Source: Anaerolineales bacterium (GTDB lineage Bacteria > Chloroflexota > Anaerolineae > Anaerolineales > Villigracilaceae). Taken from it: a DNA stretch of 64,000 nt. Positions 7,693 through 15,674 of the stretch are shown in pieces. Both the position numbers and the translations under genes were made by a program. The stretch is from contig CP129480.1 in the NCBI GenBank assembly GCA_030583885.1, forward strand, positions 2,232,001-2,296,000, read 5' to 3'. Under the pieces are notes generated by a model that ran no database searches, was not told the DNA's origin, and saw only the letters and a list, made by a program, of their open reading frames with translations. Each line of letters begins with the position of its first letter. Positions within the stretch are counted from its first letter, which is position 1.

Positions 7693-8579
7693 CATCTGCG
7701 CATTGGAATGTTCTGCTGATTTATGCTGGTTTTTCGGCGGCTGCCACGTTGCTTGCACTGATGCGCCGCTGGCTGGAACCCGGCGGGCGTGGTGAAAGCG
7801 TCTGGCGTAAATACCCCGCGTATATTTTCATCAATCTTGTTTTTATTGCCGCGTGCTGGTCGCCGCCTGAATTCCATTTGTTGACGTTTCTGCTCGCGCT
7901 GTTGGGCGCGCTGGCAGCATGGGAACTGGCGCGGGTATTGGTTCAATCCCCGCGGATGTTTCTTCTCCCTGTTGCAGCTTTTTTATTGATACTCATTGCG
8001 GGAATTTTGGATATGACCTCCTGGTTGAAGATTTGGCTTGCGGTTTTCCTGTCTGCCGGCGCTGTTGCGACATGGGTGGGAAAGCCTGACGATTACCCCC
8101 GGCATGCGTTTGCATTGACTGGATGTGTCGTATACATTCCCCTTTGTCTCGCCGCGTATCTTTCCGTTCAGCAAAGCGACCCATCGGGCTTTCGGGCCGT
8201 GTTTTTATATCTCGTTATTGCAACAAACGACGCGCTGGCACAGATTACCGGAGAATTGTTCGGGCGGCGGAAGTTGACTCCGCAGATCAGCCCTGCAAAG
8301 ACAGTCGCAGGCGCGCTGGGCGGCGTCTTGTTCGCGTCTGGTATGGGAATCGCATTGAGCCAGTCAACCGGCCTGACGTATCTCACAGGCGGATTTTTTG
8401 GATTGGTTCTGGGGTTGGCAGGTCTGACTGGCGACCTCACCGCCTCCATATGGAAACGCGTTCTGGGGATTAAAAATTACAGCGGCCTGCTCGGCGCGCA
8501 GGGCGGCGTGTTGGATCGCTTCGACGGCTTGATCTTTGCCGCACCCGTGTTTTATTTGTTGTTGGTGATTGTTCCTTGA
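7689..8579 (+). CDS. CdsA-like phosphatidate cytidylyltransferase family protein
   Basis: This 296-residue protein has roughly eight membrane segments and a C-terminal CTP-transferase signature. It reads SIWKRVLGIKNYSGLLG followed by AQGGVLDRFDG, against the family form SxxKRxxxxKDxxxxxPGHGGxxDRxD. The Asp after the second Lys is Asn and the His before GG is Gln. An upstream GRRKLTPQISPAKTVAG segment fits the family. Such enzymes make CDP-lipid from CTP and a lipid phosphate. It is the last gene of the ATGA-coupled run and probably supplies the substrate of the CDP-alcohol transferase at 1112-1738. The signature changes suggest a paralogue with its own lipid substrate. Confidence 0.85.
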   Translation: MTSAHWNVLLIYAGFSAAATLLALMRRWLEPGGRGESVWRKYPAYIFINLVFIAACWSPPEFHLLTFLLALLGALAAWELARVLVQSPRMFLLPVAAFLLILIAGILDMTSWLKIWLAVFLSAGAVATWVGKPDDYPRHAFALTGCVVYIPLCLAAYLSVQQSDPSGFRAVFLYLVIATNDALAQITGELFGRRKLTPQISPAKTVAGALGGVLFASGMGIALSQSTGLTYLTGGFFGLVLGLAGLTGDLTASIWKRVLGIKNYSGLLGAQGGVLDRFDGLIFAAPVFYLLLVIVP

Positions 8580-8603
8580 ATTCGTTCATTACGGCTTTTA
8601 GGA

Positions 8604-9068
8604 TTATTTCATGACCACATCCCCGCCGCGCAGGGCGTCTTCCACCCGTTGCTGGTGATTGGCGTGGACCGGCATGGATTCCATTTCCTTGAGCGAAAAC
8701 CAGCCAAAGGCGGTGGTTTCATCACTCAAGCCCAATTCGCCTTCCAGTATCTCTGCCTCAAAATTCAGCACCACAAAAAATGCCTTGTTGCCGTCTTTGT
8801 AGATCACCAACTGGTCGGGATTGCTGTACACGCCAAGCAGGCGCGTGGTGCGCACTTTCAAGCCCGTTTCTTCCAGCACTTCACGTTCGCAGGCTTCGGC
8901 GGCGCTTTCGCCTGATTCCATGTGGCCGCCCGGCAGGCACCAGTGACCGTTGTCGGTGCGTTGGGTGAGCAGTACTTTTTCGCGATTTTCATCGAAGATG
9001 GTTGCGCTGCATCCCACGCGCAATTCACCTTCTTTACCTAGGCGGGGTCCGTAGATGATTTGTGTCAT
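8604..9068 (-). CDS. NUDIX hydrolase
   Basis: This 154-residue protein has a complete Nudix box at residues 48-70: GHMESGESAAEACEREVLEETGL, following the GX5EX7REUXEEXGU pattern with the metal-binding REVLEE. NUDIX enzymes cleave a nucleoside diphosphate linked to another group; the substrate is not evident. The gene lies just after the lipid operon on the opposite strand, 24 bases from its end, so the two transcripts converge. It sits downstream of the pirin gene, separated by a short perfect hairpin. Confidence 0.9.
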   Translation of the reverse strand: MTQIIYGPRLGKEGELRVGCSATIFDENREKVLLTQRTDNGHWCLPGGHMESGESAAEACEREVLEETGLKVRTTRLLGVYSNPDQLVIYKDGNKAFFVVLNFEAEILEGELGLSDETTAFGWFSLKEMESMPVHANHQQRVEDALRGGDVVMK

Positions 9069-9084
9069 TTTCCCTCACCCCTAA

Positions 9085-9109
9085 CTCCTCTCCCAAAACG
9101 GGAGAGGAG
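9085..9109. repeat. Perfect 10-bp inverted repeat between pirin and NUDIX genes
   Basis: CTCCTCTCCC and GGGAGAGGAG are separated by five bases (AAAAC). It lies three bases beyond the pirin stop, so it could act as a hairpin terminator on the minus strand, but no T-run follows. The surrounding CCCTCACCCCTAACTCC resembles a repeat seen in many bacterial genomes. Confidence 0.5.
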
Positions 9110-9111
9110 AA

Positions 9112-9954
9112 TTATGGTTTGATGAATGTCCCATTCCGCAAGTCGCGGATGGTCTCTTCGATCTCTTCGCGAGTATTCATCACGAAAGGACCGTAAGGCA
9201 CGATGGGTTCCTTGAACGGTGCGCCTGCCATGAGCATAAAGCGGACTCCCGCTTCGCTCTTAACCTCGACCTGCTCGCCATCGTCGGCGAATACCACCAT
9301 GCTGACGGATTCGACTGCCTGACCCGAAAACTCGCCCACGCCCTCAAAGACGTACGCGAGCGTCGTGTGTCCGCTGGGGATGGGGAGAATGAATCGGGAA
9401 CCAGGATCCAGCTTCACGTCCATGTAAAGAGGCGCAGCAGCAATTTCACCGACGGGTCCAGTGACGCCGTCCAGTGTCCCTGCGACGAGGCGCGTGGTCA
9501 CGCCGTCCTTTTCGACGACGGGGATCTCGCCTGTTGCAACTTCCTGATAGCGGGGTTCGCCCATCTTTTGCGCGGCGGGCAGGTTGACCCACAATTGGAA
9601 GCCGTAGATGTTGCCGTTCTCGCTGCGGCGGGGCATTTCCTCGTGCAGGATGCCGCGCCCGCTGGTCATCCATTGGACATCGCCTTCGGCGATGATGCCC
9701 TGGTTGCCGAGGCTGTCGCGGTGGCGGACGGTGCCTTCGAGCATGTAGGTGACGGTTTCGATGCCGCGGTGCGGGTGGGTGGGGAAGCCCTTGATGGGAC
9801 CTTCGAGCGGGTTGTTGAAGGCGAAGTGGTCGAAGAGCAGGAAGGGGTCGAATTTGTTGCTGGCGTGCGGACCGAAGGAGCGCCGCAGTAAAACGCCTGC
9901 ACCTTCGATCACGAGTTGGGGTTCGATAATGTGGGAGATGGTTCGGTTATTCAT
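9112..9954 (-). CDS. Pirin family protein
   Basis: This 280-residue bicupin has the N-terminal pirin domain with metal-ligand pattern HPHRG at residues 60-64, then GRGILHEEMP about 40 residues later giving further His and Glu ligands. The C-terminal pirin domain ends with GPFVMNTREEIEETIRDLRNG, as in YhhW-like proteins. Pirins bind Fe or other metal, and some act as quercetinases; the role here is unknown. The gene is on the minus strand ahead of the NUDIX gene. About 80 bases without a gene separate it from the small membrane protein upstream. Confidence 0.9.
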   Translation of the reverse strand: MNNRTISHIIEPQLVIEGAGVLLRRSFGPHASNKFDPFLLFDHFAFNNPLEGPIKGFPTHPHRGIETVTYMLEGTVRHRDSLGNQGIIAEGDVQWMTSGRGILHEEMPRRSENGNIYGFQLWVNLPAAQKMGEPRYQEVATGEIPVVEKDGVTTRLVAGTLDGVTGPVGEIAAAPLYMDVKLDPGSRFILPIPSGHTTLAYVFEGVGEFSGQAVESVSMVVFADDGEQVEVKSEAGVRFMLMAGAPFKEPIVPYGPFVMNTREEIEETIRDLRNGTFIKP

Positions 9955-10037
9955 GTGCGTATAGATGAGGTGGGGAATGTGGATATTACTTGTCTGAAAA
10001 GAGCTCGGCTATGATCTGCTTTTCGCTTGGGGGAGCC

Positions 10038-10283
10038 TTATTGGGGCTTATCCCGCAGCAGGGAGACGGCTAATGCCAGCCAAAAGACAACCACCACGAG
10101 TTGGACGATAAAGGCAATCGATTCGGCAGTTTGGTAGTTTACCTGACCATAGGGGGGTAGCCCGGTTGTGTAGGTAGGTAAGTTGTAGAAAGGGCTGAGT
10201 TTGGCAACGACTATGCTGACCCCGAACAAATGCGCCATCAGCCCCAATGTAACGACCAAAAGCCAGCGTGTGCGAGTTGACAT
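10038..10283 (-). CDS. Small two-helix membrane protein, unknown function
   Basis: This 81-residue protein has two hydrophobic segments (about 7-27 and 54-75) joined by a Tyr- and Pro-rich loop (FYNLPTYTTGLPPYGQVNYQ), ending RDKPQ. A GAGGATATT stretch precedes the ATG at suitable distance. I know no named family. It stands alone between the pirin and GNAT genes. Confidence 0.6.
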   Translation of the reverse strand: MSTRTRWLLVVTLGLMAHLFGVSIVVAKLSPFYNLPTYTTGLPPYGQVNYQTAESIAFIVQLVVVVFWLALAVSLLRDKPQ

Positions 10284-10361
10284 AATATCCTCCAGTTCAA
10301 GTGTGGAAAATAAAATTTATGGCGCCGATTGTACCATCCAGCCATGTGTGAATCACTATCG

Positions 10362-10850
10362 TCAGTCGTCTTGCCCAACCTCAAACGGCGTCCAGTCAAT
10401 ATCTGCCTTCTCCATCACATCACCTGACTTTTTCATCCCCAACTTTTCGTAAAACGGAATCGCCTTGTCGTTGACGTAGGCGCACAGAACGATATTCTTT
10501 TCCCCGCCCGCGAGTTCGTGCGCGGTTTCGACGAGGAGTTTGCCGATGCCTTTGCGTCCATAGGCCCTGTTAACGCCGAGGTCGGTCAGGAGCAGCCAGT
10601 AGGCAAAATCGGTCAAGCCGAAACAGACGCCGATGATATTGTTCTCGGCGTTTCTGACCACGAGGCTGATCTGCACATTTCCCACGAGCATGTTGATGCG
10701 GTTGACGAAGTCCTCTTTGGGATATTGCTGTCCGAGGTCAGACTTTTTCAGGAAGTCAATGTATTCTTCGGCGGAAAGGTATTCCTGTTTGAACTGGAAT
10801 GGATCGCCGTTGAGCGTTATTGTTTTCTCGTATTCGATTGAGTTAGCCAT
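10362..10850 (-). CDS. GNAT family N-acetyltransferase
   Basis: This 162-residue protein has the GNAT core: a central beta strand with NNIIGVCFG, then VNRAYGRKGIGKLLVETAHELA, matching the acetyl-CoA pyrophosphate loop RxxGxG/A, and the late FYEKLGMKKSG motif. The acetyl-acceptor is unknown. It follows the broken methyltransferase by 11 bases on the same strand and may share its transcript from the acyl-CoA synthetase gene. Confidence 0.88.
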   Translation of the reverse strand: MANSIEYEKTITLNGDPFQFKQEYLSAEEYIDFLKKSDLGQQYPKEDFVNRINMLVGNVQISLVVRNAENNIIGVCFGLTDFAYWLLLTDLGVNRAYGRKGIGKLLVETAHELAGGEKNIVLCAYVNDKAIPFYEKLGMKKSGDVMEKADIDWTPFEVGQDD

Positions 10851-10861
10851 GATTTATCCTG

Positions 10862-11217
10862 TTACGATTTCCAACTTACACAGGCAACGGCGAGGTTGGC
10901 TGTCATTGGGCAGACCACGAAGTCGCCCTGTGTGAAGCGTGTCAAGATGTCGCGCATCTCCTCTTCGACCGCTTTCAAGTAGGCGGAGAATGCCGCCTCT
11001 TCCAATAGATCGCGGATGCGGTCCGCAGCGTTCGGGCGACCAGGTCGTCATAACTCACGCCGCGAGGCGCAAGATGGCGGGATTCGACCACTGCAGACTC
11101 GTTGGACAGGTCGTGCTTTTCGATCTCCTGCCAATTGGCAAGTGCGAACCGTCCGCCCGAGGGAATCAGGTTTCGCAGGCGTTTCAATGCAGCGGATCGA
11201 TCCGCGAAAAAAATCAT
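10862..11217 (-). pseudogene. Truncated and frameshifted SAM methyltransferase remnant
   Basis: The ATG at 11217 overlaps the TGA of the upstream ligase gene. The first 60 or so residues (IFFADRSAALKRLRNL, then IPSGGRFALANW) match the middle of a class I methyltransferase, just after where the SAM-binding GxGxG should be; that N-terminal half is missing. Near 11030 the coding frame shifts. The continuation RIRDLLEEAAFSAYLKAVEE and FVVCPMTANLAVACVSWKS, ending at TAA 10862-10864, is the expected C-terminus in another frame. A gene lacking its cofactor site and carrying a frameshift is most likely dead. Confidence 0.7.
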
Positions 11218-13184
11218 TTGATGATAGCCTGGTTCTTCAGCAACTTTACTTCGTCCACCGCCGCCGGGTTCACCAGCGACGAGGTGTCGCCCAACTCCAG
11301 GCCCAGATATGCCGCGCGGATCATACGCCGCATAACCTTGGCATTGCGCGTCTTCGGCAGGTCGCTCACGAACAGGATGGCTTTCGGTGCGAGTGGCTTG
11401 CCCATCTCTGCAACGACCATCTCGTGCAATTGCCGACGGAGTGCATCGCTCCGCTCGACCCCGGGCTTGGTCACTGCAAAAAGGACCAGTTCACTCCCTT
11501 TGACATCGTGCGGCACGCCGATTGCGGCCGCCTCTACAATCGATTCGTGGCGGACGAGGATGGACTCCACTTCAGCGGGTCCCAGCCGTTTACCTGCGAT
11601 CTTGATCGTATCGTCCGAACGTCCAAGGATGTACCACAAGCCGTCCTTGTCAATCGCAGCGAAATCGCCGTGTACCCAGACATTCTCCCAGCGTGACCAG
11701 TAGGCGTCCAGATAACGCTGTTTGTCCTTCCAAAAGCCGCGTGTCATCCCGATCCACGGTGCCTTGATGACCAGTTCCCCCACTGCATTGCGTACAGGAT
11801 TTCCATTCTCATCCACCACATCCGCATCCATGCCGGGACACGGAGCGGAAAAAGCGCACGGCTTGAGGGGCAAGAGCGGATTGCCCATCACAATGCCGCC
11901 TGAGATTTCCGTCCCGCCTGAATAGTTGATGATCGGGCGTTTCCCTTCGCCCACCTTCTCGAACAGCCACATCCACGGGTCGGGGTTCCACGGCTCACCG
12001 GTGGAGGCAAAGCATTTCAATGAAGACAAATCATGCTTCTTGAAATGCTCATCCCCGTGCGGGATCAACGCACGAATCAACGTCGGCGAGACGCCCATTT
12101 GATTGATTTTGTGCTTTTCCACCAACTCCCACAAACGGCTCGGTGACGGGAAATCAGGCGCGCCATCATAAAGAAAAACCGTCGCGCCGAGCAAAAGTCC
12201 GCCGAACACCAGCCACGGACCCATCATCCAGCCCATGTCGGTCATCCAATAAATGACATCGCCGTGATGAACGTCGGTCCCAAACGCCATATCCTGCGCA
12301 GCTTTGACGGGGAATCCGCAATGTGTGTGGAGCGCGCCCTTCGGTTTGCCCGTTGTTCCGGAGGTGTAAATGATCATCAGCGGGTCTTCGGCAGATGTTT
12401 TTTCGGTTTCACACACATCGCTTTGTGCTTCCACCAATTCATGCCACCAGTGGTCTCTGCCATCTTGCATTTTTATTTCCTGCCCTGTGCGCTTTAGAAC
12501 GATTATGTGCTTCAACGTCGGGATACCCTCCGCCGCCTCATCTGCAAAGGACTTCATCTCGACGGGCTTGCCGCGCCGAAATGCACCATCCGCTGCAAAG
12601 AGGGCTTTGGCTTCCGCATCGACCATGCGCGAGACGATGGCTCCCGTGCCGTAGCCCGAGAACAACGGCAGGATGATCCCGCCGATCTTGGCAATCGCCA
12701 GCAAGGCAATGACAATTTCAGGCGTCATCGGCATGAAGATGCCAATTGCATCGCCCTTGCCCAACCCCAACGAGCACAAGGCGTTGGCAGCTTTGTTTAC
12801 CTCTTTATATAGTTCTTCATACGAGAGCGTGCGTGTCCCCCCCTCTTCCCCTTCGAAACTTACCGCCGTCTGCCGTCCACCGTCCACCACCCATTTATCC
12901 ACGCAATTATGGACGATATTCATCCTCCCGTCCACGCACCATTTCGGGAATTGAATCCCTTCGGAAAGATCAACCACGTTTGAATAGGGTTCGTAGAATT
13001 GAATATCGAGAAATTTCAGCACGGCGTCCGTGAACCACGCTACGTCCCCCGTGGATTTTTGCATAAGTTCGTTGAAATCTGTGATTCCATGCAGGCGCAT
13101 GAATTTCGTCAGGTTCGCGTGTTCGATATGCTCAGGCGTTGGACGCCAGACAATGTCTCCGCCAAATGTAAATTGCTCCGCCAT
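11214..13184 (-). CDS. Acetyl-CoA-synthetase-type AMP-dependent ligase
   Basis: This 656-residue ANL enzyme has the P-loop YTSGTTGKPKGALHTHCG, core motifs YWMTDMGWMMG and NYSGGTEISGG, the hinge region WYILGRSDDTIKIAGKRLGPAEVE and C-terminal PKTRNAKVMRR with the catalytic Lys. The length and the N-terminal ACS-type extension point to acetyl-, propionyl- or acetoacetyl-CoA synthetase, which activates a short acid with ATP and CoA. Start placed at ATG 13184, preceded by GAGGAGAGAG; the frame opens further upstream without a better site. Substrate choice among short acids is uncertain. Confidence 0.85.
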   Translation of the reverse strand: MAEQFTFGGDIVWRPTPEHIEHANLTKFMRLHGITDFNELMQKSTGDVAWFTDAVLKFLDIQFYEPYSNVVDLSEGIQFPKWCVDGRMNIVHNCVDKWVVDGGRQTAVSFEGEEGGTRTLSYEELYKEVNKAANALCSLGLGKGDAIGIFMPMTPEIVIALLAIAKIGGIILPLFSGYGTGAIVSRMVDAEAKALFAADGAFRRGKPVEMKSFADEAAEGIPTLKHIIVLKRTGQEIKMQDGRDHWWHELVEAQSDVCETEKTSAEDPLMIIYTSGTTGKPKGALHTHCGFPVKAAQDMAFGTDVHHGDVIYWMTDMGWMMGPWLVFGGLLLGATVFLYDGAPDFPSPSRLWELVEKHKINQMGVSPTLIRALIPHGDEHFKKHDLSSLKCFASTGEPWNPDPWMWLFEKVGEGKRPIINYSGGTEISGGIVMGNPLLPLKPCAFSAPCPGMDADVVDENGNPVRNAVGELVIKAPWIGMTRGFWKDKQRYLDAYWSRWENVWVHGDFAAIDKDGLWYILGRSDDTIKIAGKRLGPAEVESILVRHESIVEAAAIGVPHDVKGSELVLFAVTKPGVERSDALRRQLHEMVVAEMGKPLAPKAILFVSDLPKTRNAKVMRRMIRAAYLGLELGDTSSLVNPAAVDEVKLLKNQAIIK

Positions 13185-13267
13185 GGACTCTCTCCTCAGG
13201 ATTGGATTCATCCTGATTCTATCGCATCTTGCTTTTATAATTGGCATGAATTAGAGAATATCATTTC

Positions 13268-13627
13268 ATGACACAAACCTTTGCCTGTCCCGCCTGCGGA
13301 GCACCGAACGAACCTCAAATGGGAGCGATTCGCATTTCATGTGTATATTGCGGCGCGAACCTGACCATTCCCGAGCATTTGCGGGCAATGCCCAAAGTCT
13401 CAGCGGAGGAAATGCCGACGAAGACAAGACCAGTTCCAAGTCCAGAGATCGATGCGGCTGACCTGCTTCGCAAGGCGCAGCCTGTTGCCATCGGCGCGTG
13501 GAATCTGTTCGCCGCGTGGACATGGCTTCGGCGTCTTGTCCCAGCTTGTTTGATCATTCTTGTCCTGTTTTTCCTTTTGTGCATCGCGCTGGGCGCGCTG
13601 CCGTTCATTTTGAATCTGTTCCGATAG
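13268..13627 (+). CDS. Zinc-ribbon membrane-anchored hypothetical protein
   Basis: This 119-residue protein starts with a zinc-ribbon: CPACG at residues 7-11 and CVYCG at 26-30. A charged linker follows and one long hydrophobic segment (about 90-113) near the C-terminus, so the ribbon probably faces the cytoplasm. A TATAAT at 13236-13241 lies 26 bases before the ATG. No specific family recognised. It starts a + strand block divergent from the acyl-CoA synthetase gene. Confidence 0.7.
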   Translation: MTQTFACPACGAPNEPQMGAIRISCVYCGANLTIPEHLRAMPKVSAEEMPTKTRPVPSPEIDAADLLRKAQPVAIGAWNLFAAWTWLRRLVPACLIILVLFFLLCIALGALPFILNLFR

Positions 13628-13643
13628 TTCAAGGAAGACTGCA

Positions 13644-14987
13644 ATGACAAAAATAAATTTTCCGAACGGTTTTATTTGGGGCGTTTCCACGTCGGCATAC
13701 CAGATCGAAGGCGCATGGAACGAAGACGGGCGCAGCACATCCATTTGGGATACGTTCAGCCATGCGCCCGGCAAAGTGACCAATAATGAGAATGGCGACA
13801 TTGCTGCGGATCACTATCACCGCTGGAAGGAGGATTTCGCGCTGTTGTCGGAATTGGGAGTCAAGGCATATCGCTTCTCGACAGCATGGCCACGCATCCT
13901 GCCCGAAGGAAGGGGCCGGGTCAACAAAAAAGGATTGGATTTCTACGACCGGCTTGTGGATGACCTGCTCAAACGAGGAATCGAACCGTATGTCTGTTTG
14001 TATCATTGGGACCTGCCGCAGACACTACAAGACAAGGGCGGATGGACAAACCGTGATACTACCGCCCATTTTGCAGAGTATGCCCGCATCGTAACCGAAC
14101 GATTGAGCGACCGCGTGCGCGTGTGGTTTACGCACAACGAACCCTGGGTCACTGCCTTTGTTGGTCATTTTCTCGGCGACCACGCGCCGGGTAAAAAGGA
14201 CATCGGCGCGGCGGTAAAATCCCTGCATTATCTTTTGCTTTCACACGGTTTGGCAACAGAAGCAATGCGGGTCGCAGCCAAACAGCCCCTCAAAATCGGT
14301 GTGACACTCAACCTCAACCCCGTCCACCCCGCCACGGACTCGAAGAAAGACCACAAAGCTGCCGAACGCGTGGACATGTTCATGAACCGCATCGTACTCG
14401 ACCCGCTGCTGAAAGGAACATCGCCGATCCAGGAATCCACAATTGCCAAATTGCTGACGAGGCGCATCATTCAGGATGGCGACTTGGAGAAGATTCACCA
14501 ACTGGACATCCTGGGTGTCAACTACTACTCGCGCGCCGTGATGAAACATTCCAGCAAGGTCCCGGTCGTGAATGTGGAACAGGTACACCCAGAAGGAAGC
14601 GAATATTCGGGCATGTGGGAAATTTATCCCGAAGGCATGTATGAGACTTTAAAACTTGTTTGGGATTACAACCCCGTGTGTGAATTAATGGTCACAGAGA
14701 ACGGCGTGCCTGTACCGGATGGCGTGGACTTCGACGGGCGCGTGCGGGACGAACGGCGCATCCGTTATTTGCAAAACCACATTGCGCAGGTGCATCGTGC
14801 CATGCAGGGTGGCATCCCTGTAAAGGGCTACCTGCATTGGTCGCTGATGGACAATTTCGAATGGTCACATGGATATTGTCAGCGTTTCGGTTTGATCCAC
14901 GTGGATTTCAAAACGCAGAAGCGCATCATCAAGGACAGCGGGCGCTGGTTTGCAGAAGTCGTTCGCAACAATGCCTTGGACGTTTAA
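13644..14987 (+). CDS. GH1 family beta-glucosidase
   Basis: This 447-residue protein is a full-length glycoside hydrolase family 1 enzyme. It has the N-terminal FIWGVSTSAYQIEGAW, the acid/base Glu166 in THNEPW, the nucleophile Glu352 in VTENG, and SLMDNFEWSHGY near the end for the sugar-binding +1 region. It has no signal peptide, so it should act on imported beta-glucosides or cellobiose in the cytoplasm. It follows the zinc-ribbon gene by 16 bases. A- and T-rich sequence and a TATAAT separate it from upp. Confidence 0.95.
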   Translation: MTKINFPNGFIWGVSTSAYQIEGAWNEDGRSTSIWDTFSHAPGKVTNNENGDIAADHYHRWKEDFALLSELGVKAYRFSTAWPRILPEGRGRVNKKGLDFYDRLVDDLLKRGIEPYVCLYHWDLPQTLQDKGGWTNRDTTAHFAEYARIVTERLSDRVRVWFTHNEPWVTAFVGHFLGDHAPGKKDIGAAVKSLHYLLLSHGLATEAMRVAAKQPLKIGVTLNLNPVHPATDSKKDHKAAERVDMFMNRIVLDPLLKGTSPIQESTIAKLLTRRIIQDGDLEKIHQLDILGVNYYSRAVMKHSSKVPVVNVEQVHPEGSEYSGMWEIYPEGMYETLKLVWDYNPVCELMVTENGVPVPDGVDFDGRVRDERRIRYLQNHIAQVHRAMQGGIPVKGYLHWSLMDNFEWSHGYCQRFGLIHVDFKTQKRIIKDSGRWFAEVVRNNALDV

Positions 14988-15017
14988 CAAAAAACAAAAA
15001 AACACCACCTTCACGGC

Positions 15018-15023
15018 TATAAT
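15018..15023 (+). promoter_or_regulatory. Candidate -10 box before upp
   Basis: TATAAT lies 25 bases before the upp ATG, in A/T-rich DNA after the glucosidase stop. A GGAGG ribosome site follows. No good -35 hexamer is seen at the proper distance. Confidence 0.4.
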
Positions 15024-15047
15024 CAATCAAAATTCTTCGGAGGCATC

Positions 15048-15674
15048 ATGTCCACTGTTCACGAATCCAAACACCCGCTGGTGGCACACAAACTTGCGCG
15101 CCTGCGCGATAAAAACACCGAACCCAAGAAGTTCCGCGAACTCGTCAGAGAAATTGCGGGACTTCTCGCATACGAAGCCACTGCCGACCTGCAAACCATG
15201 GAAGTAGAGATCGAAACCCCGCTCCAAAAAATGAAGGCACAGGAACTCAAAGAGAAGATCGGGCTTGTGCCGATCCTGCGCGCAGGACTGGGCATGGTCG
15301 AAGGCATCTGGGAACTTATGCCAAGCGCCGAGGTCTGGCACATCGGCTTGTACCGCGACGAAAAGACCCTCCAGCCCGTGGAATACTACAACAAACTCCC
15401 CGTCGACCCGCGTGTTTCGGTCTGCCTCATCCTGGACCCGATGCTTGCCACGGGCGGTTCTGCCACCGCTACAGCGGATATTCTCAAACGCTGGGGCGTG
15501 AGAAAAATAAAATATGTCGGTTTGATCGCCGCACCAGAAGGCATCAATGCCATGCAAACCGCGCATCCCGATATCGATATTTACCTCGCCGCGATTGACG
15601 ATCATCTTAACGACCGCGCTTACATTGTTCCTGGTCTGGGCGACGCAGGAGACAGGCAGTTCGGCACAGGATAA
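15048..15674 (+). CDS. upp: Uracil phosphoribosyltransferase
   Basis: This 208-residue protein has the length and motifs of bacterial UPRT. The PRPP-binding loop is [18 protein letters not shown], with VGLIAAPEG after it, and the uracil-binding end is [16 protein letters not shown]. It makes UMP from uracil and PRPP for pyrimidine salvage. The start has a GGAGG site seven bases upstream. The stop TAA directly abuts the ATG of the broken alcohol dehydrogenase. Confidence 0.96.
   Translation: MSTVHESKHPLVAHKLARLRDKNTEPKKFRELVREIAGLLAYEATADLQTMEVEIETPLQKMKAQELKEKIGLVPILRAGLGMVEGIWELMPSAEVWHIGLYRDEKTLQPVEYYNKLPVDPRVSVCLILDPMLATGGSATATADILKRWGVRKIKYVGLIAAPEGINAMQTAHPDIDIYLAAIDDHLNDRAYIVPGLGDAGDRQFGTG

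Noticed and set aside
10939..11703. Long + strand open frame opposite the acyl-CoA synthetase
   Set aside because: Arg/Ser-rich composition without homology; it is a shadow of the ligase gene and of the methyltransferase remnant.
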